DNA of 42,500 nt, taken from contig CM022667.1 of the NCBI GenBank assembly GCA_012295275.1, forward strand, positions 3,409,501 through 3,452,000, read 5' to 3'. Below are positions 1 to 11,316 of the stretch, piece by piece. Made by a program: the position numbers and the translations under genes. Origin of the DNA: Chrysomallon squamiferum. Its lineage: Eukaryota > Mollusca > Gastropoda > Neomphalida > Peltospiridae. Below the pieces are notes generated by a model. That model was not told the origin of the DNA. It searched no databases and saw only the letters and a list, made by a program, of their open reading frames with translations. Position 1 is the stretch's first letter. Every line of letters starts with the position of its first letter.

Positions 1-1588
1 AATATGACAAAAACATTCATAAATTCAAAAAACAAAACCAAGCAAAACCCCACACAATATACATAGAATATCATGGAATGAAAACAATTATATATAACAA
101 AACACAGAGAAAACAGATATACAAATATCCAGTCTGTTTATCATCTTTCAATTCATTTGAATAACAGTTAAATAACAAACTTTTAAAAGTATTTTTTTTT
201 TTAATTAAATAAATATTTATAGTCTTCTCGTTTAAATTTCTGTTCAGGAACAAGATACATTAATCTGACAATTCAAAATTTGGGAAACATGTTGAATATG
301 TATATGAAGAATATTACTGTGTGTACTGTGGTTTAAGAAAACAAATAAACAAAAATATACAGCAAACATTTTGCAGATAACTAAAATTTGTGATCAGACC
401 ATAATGTGTGTGATAAGTACAAAGCAAATAAATGCAAACAATAAATAAATTGAAAAGGAATCTAATTCCAAAATATAAAACTTTAAATGTGTATGATTTT
501 TATTTATTTATTTGTTTTATTTATTTATTTATTTATTTATTTTATTAAATTTTATTATTATTTTTTTTCTATTTTATTTTATTTTATTTATTTATTTATA
601 TTTATTATTATTATTATTATTATTTTTTCAAAAGGATGGGAAACAATTATACAGTATAAAATAAATAATCACAGAATTATTATTTGTCAGTCAGTCTTGA
701 GCTTTGAATAAATCACAAAAATATAATCAATTCCATAATCAAACAAATATTTATAATAAATCATCAATACTCACTTAAGTTGTTCATAAGTCGATCATTT
801 TTAGTTTGAATGATTAAAATAATAATAATAATAATAAATATAAAACAAAAGAATATAAATATTTTTATATCACTAAACAAATTTTCATTCAGGAACAAAA
901 TCAGTTACAATTTATTCATAAACAAAGACCACTTATCATATTTTAATGCCTCATTTTTATTTCAAATATTGCTTTGTTTATCTTGAATAAAAACAGAAAT
1001 GCGAAGCACAAATAGGCAACACAAAAATAAAGCAAACTGGCCGTCTTCAAAAGTTACTTAGGCGAGATGTGTTATTTATTCTTTATTATTAACAAAGGTT
1101 GCTTTCTTGGTAAAAAGAAACAAAACAAACAATGCACATAAAAATATACAAAACCATATGTCCAAATGCAAAATTTATCTTGAAAAATAAACAGTATACG
1201 TATAGATATGTATGTGTAGATATATATATAGACTGAGATTCTTATTGTATCATCAATGGTACACCATAAGCAAAAACAAAACAAAAATAAAAAAAAAGAA
1301 ACAAGAAAACAACAACCCAATCACATAAAGGTTTACTGAGATTTAGTAAAACGGTTTTTTCACATTATCAAAGATACACTTTAATATGACAATCTTAGAT
1401 TACTTAAATTTAGCAGTCAGTTACCAGGACAACATTAAAAAAAATGAAAAAAAGAAAAAACTACCACAAAACCTTGTACATTAAAAGAAAAGGAAAATTA
1501 AAATAAAATATAAATCATACCCTTTTCTTGAATAAAAGAAATTTTAAAACTGAAAAAGGACAAAAGACAACTGAATGTTTGTTCATTG

Positions 1589-1630
<42 letters not shown>

Positions 1631-1870
1631 ATAAGTCAAAAGTCAAGCAACAACTAAAGTAATATACTGGCATTAAGCAATATTCTTTTTAAGTTTGTTG
1701 TTCACAAAGCAAAAAACAGAAATGCTATTACTTATGAAAAAAAGATTCGGCTGTATCAAATTATGATTGATAATAAGTATGAAAAAGCATTTATCTATAA
1801 TGTTAAACGTTTCAAAATTTATCAAACCTACTTCAAACTAGACTGAAGTTTGTCATGGATTACCTCCCCA
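1..1870. other. AT-rich 3' flank of the THTPA-like gene, no gene seen
   Basis: This stretch lies downstream of the terminal exon of the minus-strand gene. It is dominated by A- and T-rich words, with an (ATTT)n/(ATT)n block at about 497-628, an (AAT)n run near 816-837 and an (AT)n run at about 1592-1624. Short ORFs here are composed of Phe, Tyr, Ile and Lys encoded by these repeats and resemble no protein family. The 3' UTR and poly(A) site of the gene probably fall in this area. I found no polyadenylation hexamer close enough to the stop codon to assign one. Confidence 0.6.
497..628. repeat. (ATTT)n and (ATT)n microsatellite block
   Basis: Tandem ATTT units pass into ATTTT and then ATT units over about 130 bp. 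The 74-residue plus-strand ORF across it consists of Phe, Tyr and Ile from the repeat and is not a gene. Confidence 0.85.
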
Positions 1871-1874
1871 AAGG

Positions 1875-1888
1875 CTGCCACCTACTGG
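1875..1888 (-). promoter_or_regulatory. CTCF-like core motif
   Basis: Read on the minus strand these 14 bases are CCAGTAGGTGGCAG. They fit the vertebrate CTCF core consensus CCASYAGRKGGCRS at every position. CTCF is present across bilaterians and marks insulators and loop anchors. The site lies about 510 bp beyond the stop codon of the THTPA-like gene, in an otherwise simple AT-rich stretch with a short complex patch around it (1850-1950). A single short motif can occur by chance, so occupancy is inference. Confidence 0.4.
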
Positions 1889-2397
1889 CAAAAACACTAT
1901 CCAATCACAAAAGCTTACACATTCTACATTCACTGCGGTTAATAATAAATGATAATGTATCAAATCTAAATGATAGTAATCAAAATAAAATTTTGTAAAA
2001 AATTGTTGTTATACTTAATGAGAATATATGCTATATTTTAAGTAAAAAAGAAAAAGTAAGAAAAAAAAATTAATTTAAAAGAAAAAAAAAGAAAAGGAAA
2101 AATGAAAGTATAAAAAAGGGGAAAAAGCTAGAAAAAAATAAAGTTAAAAAAAATTTCCTAAATTTTCAGATGATCATCCATGTTAAATTTTAGTGTCTTC
2201 AAAATTCATTTTCATATGATAAAACAAAATTTGACATTCTCTCTTGAAAATTATGCAACAGTTGTTATTTACTGCTGCTGGTAAAGTTGTGGTTGCTGTT
2301 GACAGTGTAGTCAAGTTGTGGTTTAGTTGTGGTTTTTGTATTTGAGACTGCTTAGTTTTAGTCACTGAGGTTTAGTTATGGTTGTTGTATTGATTGT

Positions 2398-2555
2398 TTA
2401 ATTGTGGTTGTTGCTGTTGCTGTTGTTGTGGTTGTTGCAGTTGTTGTCATTGGTCGGTGGGATGATGCTGTTGTTCACAAGAGCTTGATACATTGGCAAG
2501 TTGTGAGTTTTTAAATAATTGTTGATTTTCCCAGGAACATTTGTTGACGATAAAC
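2398..2555 (-). CDS. THTPA: THTPA-like CYTH triphosphatase, terminal exon 2
   Basis: This is the last coding exon of the split gene whose first exon is at 11323-13231. It opens after TTTTTATTTTTCAG, a good pyrimidine-rich acceptor. Joined in phase 1 to exon 1, the first codon becomes Gly637 and the frame continues as LSSTNVPGKINNYLKTHN, then LPMYQALVNNSIIPP. This matches the carboxy-terminal part of THTPA-family proteins: a short linker after the Leu-Gly at the end of the last CYTH helix, a Pro-Gly/Ala-Lys turn, a helix ending in Tyr-Leu, and a Tyr-Gln-x-Leu helix. The last ~18 residues are an Asn/His/Ser-rich tail written by a CAA/AAC-type repeat, ending at a TAA at 2400-2398. It encodes 51 residues plus the split glycine. 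The terminal tail is probably lineage-specific. The exon was found by in-frame joining and family resemblance; transcript data would prove it. Confidence 0.82.
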
Positions 2556-2580
2556 CTGAAAAATAAAAACAATAACACAT

Positions 2581-3414
2581 TAAAAATTAAAAAATAAATA
2601 AATAAATAAATCAAATTAAATGAACACACAAACAAATGAACAAATAACAAATAAATATACTAACATTAAAAAAGAATATATTTAAATATTTAAAAAAAGA
2701 AAAGAAAAAAGAAAGAAAAACAAAAACATACCAAAAAATCCATGTGCAAAATAAGGACATGATTTTTTAATATTAGAAACTAACATTTAAATACGAATAA
2801 GAGAAAGAAATAGAGAAAGAGATTCTGAGACAAAGAAAAATATCAGATGAAAAATATATTACAAAAACATTAAAATGAATAAGAAAAAAAATTAAGAAAA
2901 TAAGAAAATAACTAACTAAATAAATATACAAATAATAAAAAATTAAATAAAGACAGAAACAAAGAAAGAAAAGAAAAAAAAAAAACAAAGTGAACAAGAA
3001 GAAAGAATAAAAACAAAAACGAAATTTTGTGACCTATTACTAAGAAGCAGTAAAACGCAGACAAACTACTCCCTCTGTGACAAACGACAACTACGTCAAC
3101 ATCATTGCACACACAATATCTGTACAAGTGGGTTGCTAATCTGAGGTCAGTTAAACGTGATAATTTCATTTGCAGAGAGAAAATGCAAAACATTTGCATA
3201 TTTTTTCTGTCAGGCTTTTGAATGGAAGACAATCCTCTGAAGAATTTGTCTCAGGAACAGGTGAAATTACCACACACGCTACGCTGGATCTCAAGTAAAT
3301 CAGCGCTTTAACAAAGGACAAACAAGAACAGTGACACGGACAATAAAATGAATTAAAAAAAAAAAAAAAAAAAAAAAAAGAGGAATTTTAAGAAATGCAA
3401 AACCCAAAAGTAAA

Positions 3415-3450
<36 letters not shown>

Positions 3451-3595
3451 AAATTAAATTAAATTAATTTAAAAAAAAATATAAATAAATGGCTGATCTG
3501 TTCATCAAGGTTAAAAAAATTAATTGTCAAATTGACTCCCTTTATTCAGAAAAATTTATTTTTTGGAATTTTTTTTTTTTTTTTTTAAAAAGATA
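2581..3595. repeat. A-rich low-complexity intron DNA
   Basis: The plus strand is very A-rich, with GAAA, AAAT and poly(A) tracts, notably at about 3357-3379 and 3420-3447. A short patch of normal complexity lies at about 3030-3320. Minus-strand ORFs here are Phe/Leu/Ser strings from the repeats and are not credible genes. Confidence 0.65.
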
Positions 3596-3599
3596 CAGT

Positions 3600-3818
3600 A
3601 ACTGCCACCAGGCAGACGAGAATTAACTCGGTACCCATCTGGGTGCTGAAGAATTCATTTTCGTGGCTGACATTTTCCCAATTTTTAATTTACAGTTAAT
3701 TAAACTGATGAATGTGTTAAGTACGCATTCGTCACTCAGCTCGTTAATTAACTGAACTGTAATGAAGACTGGGGTAATAACACGTTGCCATGGATACCAT
3801 TCTTCTCATTGATCTTCA

Positions 3819-3850
<32 letters not shown>

Positions 3851-4270
3851 TTTCTTCTTCTTCTTCCTTTTTTTCTTCTTCTTAGGAGATTGAAAATTTT
3901 TCAGGCAATTAGCCAGAACTTAATTGTTTCTCTAGAAAGTGGATTAATTATTTTAAGTGGTTCTGAATTCAGTGAGTCTCGACTCGTAGGCACTTATAAA
4001 TGATTCAACGTGCCACGAAAGCCATGAAAAATAAAAACCTTCGGAAAAATTCCTCCACAAAAGAGACAGACATCTTCAAACTGTTGTCAAGATGGGAAAG
4101 TTCTCACCCCTTGCCTCTCGAAGAGCTGAAATCTGTAGATGTTTCCCACCCCTACCTCCCCCCACCATTTCTTCTTCCATTATATCTTGTAAACCGGCAG
4201 TGAAATCTTAAAATCTTAAAGAGTTAAGGAATTTTTCTCTGGTGAATGGTGGAATGTAGACTTTGTCTTT
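3600..4270. promoter_or_regulatory. Intronic complex island with homeodomain-type sites
   Basis: Balanced, non-repetitive sequence contrasts with the flanking low-complexity DNA, apart from T/TTC tracts at about 3820-3885. It holds an 11-bp inverted repeat, CAGTTAATTAA at 3693-3703 and TTAATTAACTG at 3744-3754, each centred on TTAATTAA. Further homeodomain-like sites (CAATTAG, GGATTAATTA) and an NK-type TTAAGTGG lie at about 3910-3960. The small ORF at 4000-4203 has no recognisable family. A candidate cis-regulatory element is inferred from composition and motifs only. Confidence 0.35.
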
Positions 4271-4348
4271 GATGTAAAACAAGAACAAAGCCACATCAGA
4301 ATGAGGCTTTCTATCAATGTCTTTCATATTCTCACTCATTCTATCATT

Positions 4349-4360
4349 CTTTTTTTCTCT

Positions 4361-4422
<62 letters not shown>

Positions 4423-4428
4423 CCCCCC
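4349..4428. repeat. (CT)n microsatellite ending in a C-run
   Basis: Nearly pure CT dinucleotides cover about 4357-4420 and run into a block of Cs to 4428. The mirror-symmetric polypyrimidine tract could in principle form triplex (H-) DNA. Confidence 0.95.
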
Positions 4429-4699
4429 ATTCAAATGAAATTAATTAGTATATATACTGCTCTTCACAGACTTTTGTTCTGAAGGTGTCAAGATGTGTGT
4501 GTTTGTAAAGTTGATAGTATTTCCTCAATTTCAGACATTTTTTTTTTTTTACTTCCACATGGAACTGACAGAAAGTTTTTCATTTTTTTATTTTCATTTT
4601 TACAGGATATCTACAATTAGCACAATAGCAGTTTTTGTCATTTGCAGATAGACAACATATGTACACTGATTGTGTGATGCATGTGTTTAACATATGAAA

Positions 4700-5590
4700 C
4701 TGACACCAGTGAACTTTGAGGGAAAAAAAAAAAAGAAAAGAAAAGAAAAAGAACTTTTGAAATATAGAAGACAGAGAGAAAAAAAGATTATAAAATAATG
4801 AAAAAGAAGTGGAGGCCTCATATTAAGTTAAATAATAATAAATTAAAAAAAATCAAATAAAAAAATCATTAAAACAATTAATAAGAAAAAGAAAACAAAA
4901 AGAATAAAAAAAAAAAACCACTACAAAAAACACAAAAAATATAAAAAAAAAAAAAAAAAAAAAAAAATAATATAAAAAAAAGAAAGAAAAAGAAACTAAT
5001 AAAAAGTTCAGGAAATAAAATAAAAATTGGTACTAAAATAATTAGTCTCTCTCTCTTTTCACACCCACAAATACACACATGCACAAAACATGCGAACACA
5101 AAACACACACAAAACCATACAAACACCAAGTTTCACATTTTGATTATCATTTGACTCTGACAAATCCCTACCCCTTACTTCCCTGCTCCTACAAACTGTC
5201 ACACAACACACACACACAAAGCTTTTCTTAAAGCTGATATTTAGAGAAATGTCAAAACGAGAAGCTATTTTATCTCATGCAGTGTTGTTACATACCACAC
5301 ACTGAAGCTCTGTTCTGTTACATAACAGTGTGATTATAATCTACAGACTGGATTACATACAGACCTTATCTCATGTCAGTAAATAGTAATAGTGTTAGTT
5401 AGCCTGGTATTACACAAGCAGATTATATTTTATTACAAATATGTTGTTGTTTTTTTCTTGCCTTTTTTTTCTTACATTTGTCTGTGCACACACACACCCC
5501 CACCCACCCCCACACACACACACATACACACATATACACACACCCACACACACACACATATACACATACACACCACCAATCAAGCATATT
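4700..5590. repeat. Purine-rich tract and (CA)n microsatellite
   Basis: The first half is A/GA-rich simple DNA with a poly(A) run at about 4940-4967. A CA-rich microsatellite (CACACACC/CACATA variants) occupies about 5487-5574. Overlapping ORFs on both strands (Thr-His and Val-Cys strings) are products of the dinucleotide repeat. Nothing gene-like is seen in between. Confidence 0.8.
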
Positions 5591-5992
5591 AGTTCACACA
5601 CAAACATATCCAAGCAAAACTGAAATATGGACAGACAGACAAACAGACAGGTAGATGGTAGATGGATATAGATATATAAATAAAGCCATGATTTACAAAA
5701 TATGCATGTCTACAGGTAACTACAAAAAAAAAAAAAGCTTTATTAAAGACTATATCATGCAAAATGTAAAATTTAAAAATCCCAAACAACCAGCTACTAA
5801 CAGTTAGGCATATATCACATATATATATCAGCAATGTACTAAATAAAACTAAAACTGAACCATGCAGTGAAATGATACAGTTGCCTACCTCTGTTTTTAC
5901 ATCAGTTGTAGTAAAGAGATATCTGAAAACAAACATCAACAAACATCAGTGTCTGTTTAATAAGTAGACTCTTCTACGAGTCAGTATGATGT

Positions 5993-6681
5993 AAACACAC
6001 GCAAATATACTCTCTAACACACAAACACACGCAAATATATTCTCTAGCACACAAACACACGCAAATACACTCTCTAACACACAAACACACGCAAATATAC
6101 TAACACAAACACACAAACACACGCAAATACACTCTCTAACACACAAACACACGTAAATATAGTCTCTAACACACAAACACACACAAATACACTCTCCAAC
6201 ACACAAACACATGCAAATACACTAACACACAAACACACGCAAATATACTCTCTAACACACAAACAAATGCAAATATACTCTCTAACACACAAACACACAC
6301 AAATACTCTCTAACACACAAACACACGCAAATATACTCTCTAACACACAAACAAATGCAAATATACTCTCTAACACACAAACACATGCAAATATACTCTC
6401 TAACACACAAACACATGCAAATATACTCTCTAACACACACACGCAAATATACTCTCTAACACACAAACACACACAAATATACTCTCTAACACACAAACAC
6501 ACGCAAATATACTCTCTAACACACAAACACATGTAAATATACTCTCTAACACACAAACACATGCAAATATACTCTCTGACACACAAACACACACAAACAC
6601 ATGCAAATATACTCTCTAACACACAAACACATGCAAATATACTCTCTAACAAACACACGCAAATATACTCTCTAACACACA
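5993..6681. repeat. 30-bp minisatellite, about 23 copies
   Basis: The unit is CTCTCTAACACACAAACACA followed by CGCAAATATA, 30 bp, repeated head to tail with small substitutions (acgc/atgc/acac, atat/atac) and occasional 22-28 bp copies. The unit length is a multiple of three and several frames of the unit lack stops. Long spurious ORFs therefore run through it: on the minus strand a 253-residue Cys/Val-rich ORF (6835-6074) with a 10-residue period, and on the plus strand an 89-residue Asn/Thr/His-rich ORF. The period follows the DNA unit, so this is a satellite and not a repeat protein. It sits inside the THTPA intron. Confidence 0.92.
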
Positions 6682-6689
6682 CGTTATCC

Positions 6690-6842
6690 TGAAGTACACA
6701 CACATACACATACTTACACACACAATCACATACACACTTACACATGCACATATACCCACACCCATACACACAATCACAAACACAGACACACACACACACA
6801 CACAGACACACAATCACAAACACAGACACACACACACACAGA
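6690..6842. repeat. CA-rich microsatellite next to the minisatellite
   Basis: Imperfect (CA)n with CACATA and CAGACA variants follows the 30-bp array directly. The array probably grew from such a repeat. Confidence 0.85.
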
Positions 6843-6961
6843 CTGAGTATGTTAATGAATGTTTGTTTAACACAAGCACATTTTATATAAACATATTTAA
6901 ATGTTCAGTTGTAATATTTATTTTTAAATGAGTAGCTTCCTATACAGGGGAGTACATACCA

Positions 6962-6996
<35 letters not shown>

Positions 6997-7021
6997 AAAT
7001 TAAAGAAAGGATGCTGTTTCT

Positions 7022-7022
7022 G

Positions 7023-7055
<33 letters not shown>

Positions 7056-7093
7056 ATTACTACTATGAGTATTATTACTACTACTACTACATC
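7022..7093. repeat. (CTA)n trinucleotide microsatellite
   Basis: About 70 bp of CTA/ACT triplets with a few ATT interruptions are preceded by a 32-base poly(A) tract at about 6962-6993. Confidence 0.9.
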
Positions 7094-7099
7094 AACAAC

Positions 7100-7400
7100 A
7101 ACTGAACTAATACATCTACTTAAAATACTCAAAATATAACGAAAATGAAAAATTTAATTAAATAAAAAATTAACAGAATAATAAATATAAAAATAAACAT
7201 CAACAAATACAAAAAAAACAACAACAAACCCCTCCTAAAAAAAAAAAAACCCACAAGAAACAACCCTTCAAAAACACACAAAAAAAAATCAATAAAAATT
7301 AATAAATGAATTTTAAAATAAATTGAAAAAAAAAAAAAAAATAATAATAAAAATTATATAAAAAAACAAAAAAAAAAAAAAACCTGGTGAAATCTCCAAA
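7100..7400. other. A-rich intronic DNA, no gene seen
   Basis: A-rich strings with AAAC and AAAT words and several poly(A) tracts. No coding or structural signal was recognised. Confidence 0.6.
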
Positions 7401-7735
7401 TAAATATCTGACTAAATCCCATTTTACTGAGACACAAGAAGAAATTATTAAGTATGGCTTGAACCTTTCGGTCTGCTTAATCAAAACAGTAATGAAATGA
7501 AGACCTCCACAATAAACGCAACGAAGTTGCTGCAGTGGCTGTGACACCACAATTCATCAGCCCGCTGCCGAAGTCACTGAAGCAGTATACACAAGATGGA
7601 TGTCTCGCTCGGGACTCAGTTTTAATACCAGATTCATCCACAAATTAATTCTATCAATATTAGAAAATTACTTTTAAATGTTAAACTCAGAACCTGCTCC
7701 TGGTGATAGTTTTGTGCTTCTTAATGCATGTTTGG

Positions 7736-7800
<65 letters not shown>

Positions 7801-7972
7801 TGTGTTGTTTGTGTGTGTGTGTGTAATGCATCTATGTTTGTAGACATGTTTATGTGTTTGAGTGTGTCACTGTGTGTGTGTATATGTGTGTGTGTTTGCG
7901 TGTGTGTGTGTGTGTGTGTGGTGTGTATATGTCTGTGTGAATATAGATGTGTATATGTTTGTTGTGTGTGAT
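7736..7972. repeat. (TG)n microsatellite, interrupted
   Basis: A long pure TG run at about 7737-7797 is followed by interrupted TG/TATG segments up to about 7970. The Cys/Val-rich plus-strand ORF is a repeat artefact. Confidence 0.95.
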
Positions 7973-8079
7973 AGATTGATTACCCATGGGAAGGTGCAAA
8001 CAAGAAGTATTTCCTGTTAGGTATCAGAATACTTTAAGAAATGGTTTGTCATTATTACACTAGATAAAACAGACATCTA

Positions 8080-9285
8080 ATAAGAGAAAAAAAAAAAAAA
8101 AAAAATTTAAATAAATTAATAAATAAAAATAAAATAAAAATAAAAATCTGAACATGGTTACAATCAAACTGTTTTCATACTGATAATAATAATTTTAAAC
8201 ATATAATTATGTTCAGAAAATTTTGAAATCTTTTAATGACATTATTGTCTATTTAAATAATAAAATAATAATAATAATAATAATATCAAATAATTTTAAG
8301 TTTATAATTTGCATGTCAAAATTAATTTACAAGAGATGTACCATTTTTGTGTTCTCAAATGTTTTTTTATTTAATTTTTTTTGGCACACAGAAAATTGCA
8401 ATCTTTTAATCTTTATAATGTTCTTATCAATGTTATGAAATCACTTTAAGATTATCATTTCAGAAATTATGTGTAAGTTTAGAAAGATAAATCTTTTGTA
8501 TTTTGCACCTAAATGTTAAATTATTTTATATATATATATATTTTTAAAAATTCACATTACAAAACTTGAGTTATTTAAACTGAATATTAATGTTTTATTT
8601 CCTCTAGGCAAGTTGGACCTAGCTTTGTCAACCTGCTGTAAAGATAATTCAGAGTTGCTTCCCTTTAAACATGTCTGTTCTCAGTTTTAAAATCAATACA
8701 GGACAGAAATCATTTTCTCAATTCATCTTGTCACCCTGGACAAAGTCAAATCCCATCTGGGCACATTTTCTTTTTTTCTTCTGGAAGAATTTATAAAAAT
8801 AAAGAAATAAACTGTACCTAAAATCCAAATAAATGTGATATTATTTAATTTGATTTTCTAGTGATAGATTGTTTTTTTTTAAGTCATTACCCAAGTTGCT
8901 TGTGAGAAGTTCAAATATGAATTTTTTTTATTAAACAAACACTTTTTTAATTTTTATATTAATGTCTAGTGAGGCAAAGTGAAACATACATACAGACACA
9001 GACAAGGACAAACTTAAAGAAAAAACAACAACAATGAAAATAAATAAAAATATTGATAATAATAATAAAAAAAATAAAATAAAATAATAATAATACAATA
9101 ACTTGAATAAGAACAATAAAAACAAAAACACAGAATCATATAAATAAAATTAAAAAATATTAAATAAATATTAAATGATGGTCATAATTTTTAACTGATT
9201 TTTTTTTTATTTATTTCATTTTTAAAATAAATATTCTAATTACATCTCTAACAGATTCTTTCCTTTTATTCATTTCCATTTTCTA

Positions 9286-9316
<31 letters not shown>

Positions 9317-9390
9317 GAAGAATAATTAAAAAAGAAAAGAATAATCATAAAAGGACTAAAAAAAAAAAAAAAATTTTTAATTTTTTTTTT
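8080..9390. other. AT-rich intronic DNA, mostly low complexity
   Basis: Poly(A), AAT and AAAT tracts dominate, for example at 8085-8105, 8267-8284 and 9285-9316. A patch of ordinary complexity occupies about 8600-8780 but shows no ORF or recognised motif set. I see no gene. Confidence 0.55.
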
Positions 9391-9394
9391 TTAT

Positions 9395-10345
9395 TTGCTT
9401 TGAGTCGAAGACAAGCTACAAAACCAGCTGACACAAAATTAACCAGTTCTCCACGATGACCACGGTTTTACACTGAACACATGGCTGACAGCCGCAGTGC
9501 TTTACAAAACATTTTTCTATATCAGTCATTTCTGTCCGTGGAACTTATTCAATTAGTGATCTTTTCAGCTGTTACACAATTTTAAAATATTCGGCTGCCG
9601 GCCAATGCTGCCTGATAATTATGGAATCGCGGGTCGCTCTAAGAAAGCCTATCAAGACATTTTGGCATATGGCTGATGTAATTACTGATGACCCAGTTCT
9701 TTCTTTTCTGTTTTTCATTTTTTTTTTTTTTTTTTTTTTTTTTTTCAGACATGAATTTACATGGAGATTGCTGAGGAATGCGACTGTGCCAATCACTCGA
9801 TATTAATTATTGCCGGTTCAAGCTATTCCACTTGTTAGCCGGCCGTCACGAGCAAGAAGGATGATCTCATCATACACGCAGTAATTCAGATTTGCATTTG
9901 CATAATTAAATCTGGCCACATAAAACGCCGGGCCCAACACGACGTTCCGCGGCAAAATTCCGTTTCAATTGCTTCAGTAATTATGATTGATTGCGGCATC
10001 TCGTCATGTTGTGATGGCCAGAAATATGGTAACATTTTCATCTATATTCACAAAGCAAATAAAGCCCACCTGAAAAGGGGGCTTAATTCTCCGCAGTATT
10101 TCCATATCATCGTGTGTGTCGCTCAAATGGGTCCCATTCACCAATATTGGACGTTCTCATAATTTCGAGCAAATTCTATTACGAGCACTCGGCAGAAGGC
10201 GAGCAATGCCATTTACATATTATATCTCTTCTGTACATTAGTTATTAGCTCTGGCAAGAAGGGAATCCAGCGAAAAGAAATCGTTCTAAATTAACGGCGG
10301 TGTCTTGATTTGGTTGTGCCGTGTTTTAATGAATTAAACTCCATT
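9395..10345. promoter_or_regulatory. Large intronic complex island, candidate conserved enhancer
   Basis: About 950 bp of non-repetitive, comparatively GC-rich DNA with CpGs stands out sharply from the flanking A/T tracts. A single T-run interrupts it at about 9718-9745. It contains two overlapping POU octamers followed by TAATTA at 9890-9908, several TAATTA/ATTAAT homeodomain cores, and ATTATGATTGATTGC near 9980. No reading frame resembles a protein and no tRNA or snRNA pattern is present. The spacing of TAAT-rich motifs in otherwise complex DNA is typical of developmental conserved noncoding elements. Conservation itself cannot be seen from one sequence. Confidence 0.45.
9890..9908 (+). promoter_or_regulatory. 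Overlapping double POU octamer plus TAATTA
   Basis: ATTTGCAT at 9890-9897 shares its last two bases with a second ATTTGCAT at 9896-9903. The last T of that octamer opens TAATTA at 9903-9908. Octamers bind POU-homeodomain factors and TAATTA binds many homeodomains. The compact composite is more suggestive than single motifs. Confidence 0.45.
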
Positions 10346-10379
10346 TATTTTAGATAAACACATGACTGCAAAAAGCCAA

Positions 10380-11040
10380 ATGACTGACATTTAGGACATT
10401 ACTTAAAAAAAGAAAAAAAAGCTGCATAGCACGAATAATTCAGGGATTTTATATGGTTCTTCTTTTTTTTTTTTTTTTTTTTTAGATGTATTAAAAATGA
10501 AAAAAAAAATAAAATAAAAAAAAGTGAAAAGATTTCTTGAATCTGTAGCAGAATTTTCAACATGGAATAATAAAAAAAAAAGAATTAAATTATTTTGTGG
10601 AAAAAAACAAACCCAGACAGAATATTTAGATGAAAGGATAAATATTAGAATGTATAAATAATATAAAGAATGATAAATTTATTTTTTATTTGTTTATAAA
10701 AGAAAATATTTTAAATTCTTGTTAAAAACTGTATATATATTTATAAATATTTAAAAACATATTAAAATAAAATGCCATAAAAAAACAAAAAAACAAACCA
10801 AACCAAAAATAAAATAACAATAATATTAATAAAACCTGCCATCAAACAAAAAAAAAAAATTATATAAATAAATAAATAAATAAATAAAAATAAATATCTC
10901 TCTCCCTTAAAAAAAACACAATTAACAATATAATTATGAAAATGTGCTTTGTACTGACTGGAATGGGAAAAACTGCACTGATTTTAATAAAGTGAGATTC
11001 TCTGGCCATTCAATAATGTCAGGCGACTTTATTTAATTTC
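10380..11040. other. A-rich low-complexity intronic DNA
   Basis: Poly(A), poly(T) and AAAT/TAAA tracts cover this stretch, with an (AAAT)n run at about 10866-10895. No gene or motif cluster was found. Confidence 0.6.
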
Positions 11041-11237
11041 ACACAACACACACACACACACACAAATTAATAACAATTTTTATATGTTTGATTTGTAAGG
11101 GTTATTTTCAGATTAATCATGCACATGCAGACATCTTCCTTTTCACATCATGTATTTACACATTCATCCATTATCATAACAATACAACACACACATTCGT
11201 TCACACACCAGACACACCCATTCCCATGGGTGCACAC

Positions 11238-11249
11238 CCCACCAACACA

Positions 11250-11290
<41 letters not shown>
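11238..11290. repeat. (CA)n microsatellite just inside the intron
   Basis: The dinucleotide run is (GT)n in the sense of the THTPA-like transcript and begins about 32 nt after the splice donor at 11322. The reading frame of exon 1 continues open through it, which makes the uninterrupted minus-strand ORF end in an artefactual Cys-Val tail. Confidence 0.93.
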
Positions 11291-11316
11291 ACATCTGATC
11301 TCAAACTTGCACAAAT

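Noticed and set aside
3602-3615. CTGCCACCAGGCAG as a CTCF-like site
   Set aside because: Three mismatches to the core; better read as a short imperfect palindrome.
5993-6681. CRISPR-like array
   Set aside because: Repeats are directly adjacent without unique spacers, in eukaryotic DNA; it is a minisatellite.
6074-6835. 253-residue Cys/Val-rich minus-strand ORF
   Set aside because: Its 10-residue period is simply the 30-bp minisatellite unit, and the opposite strand is open too.
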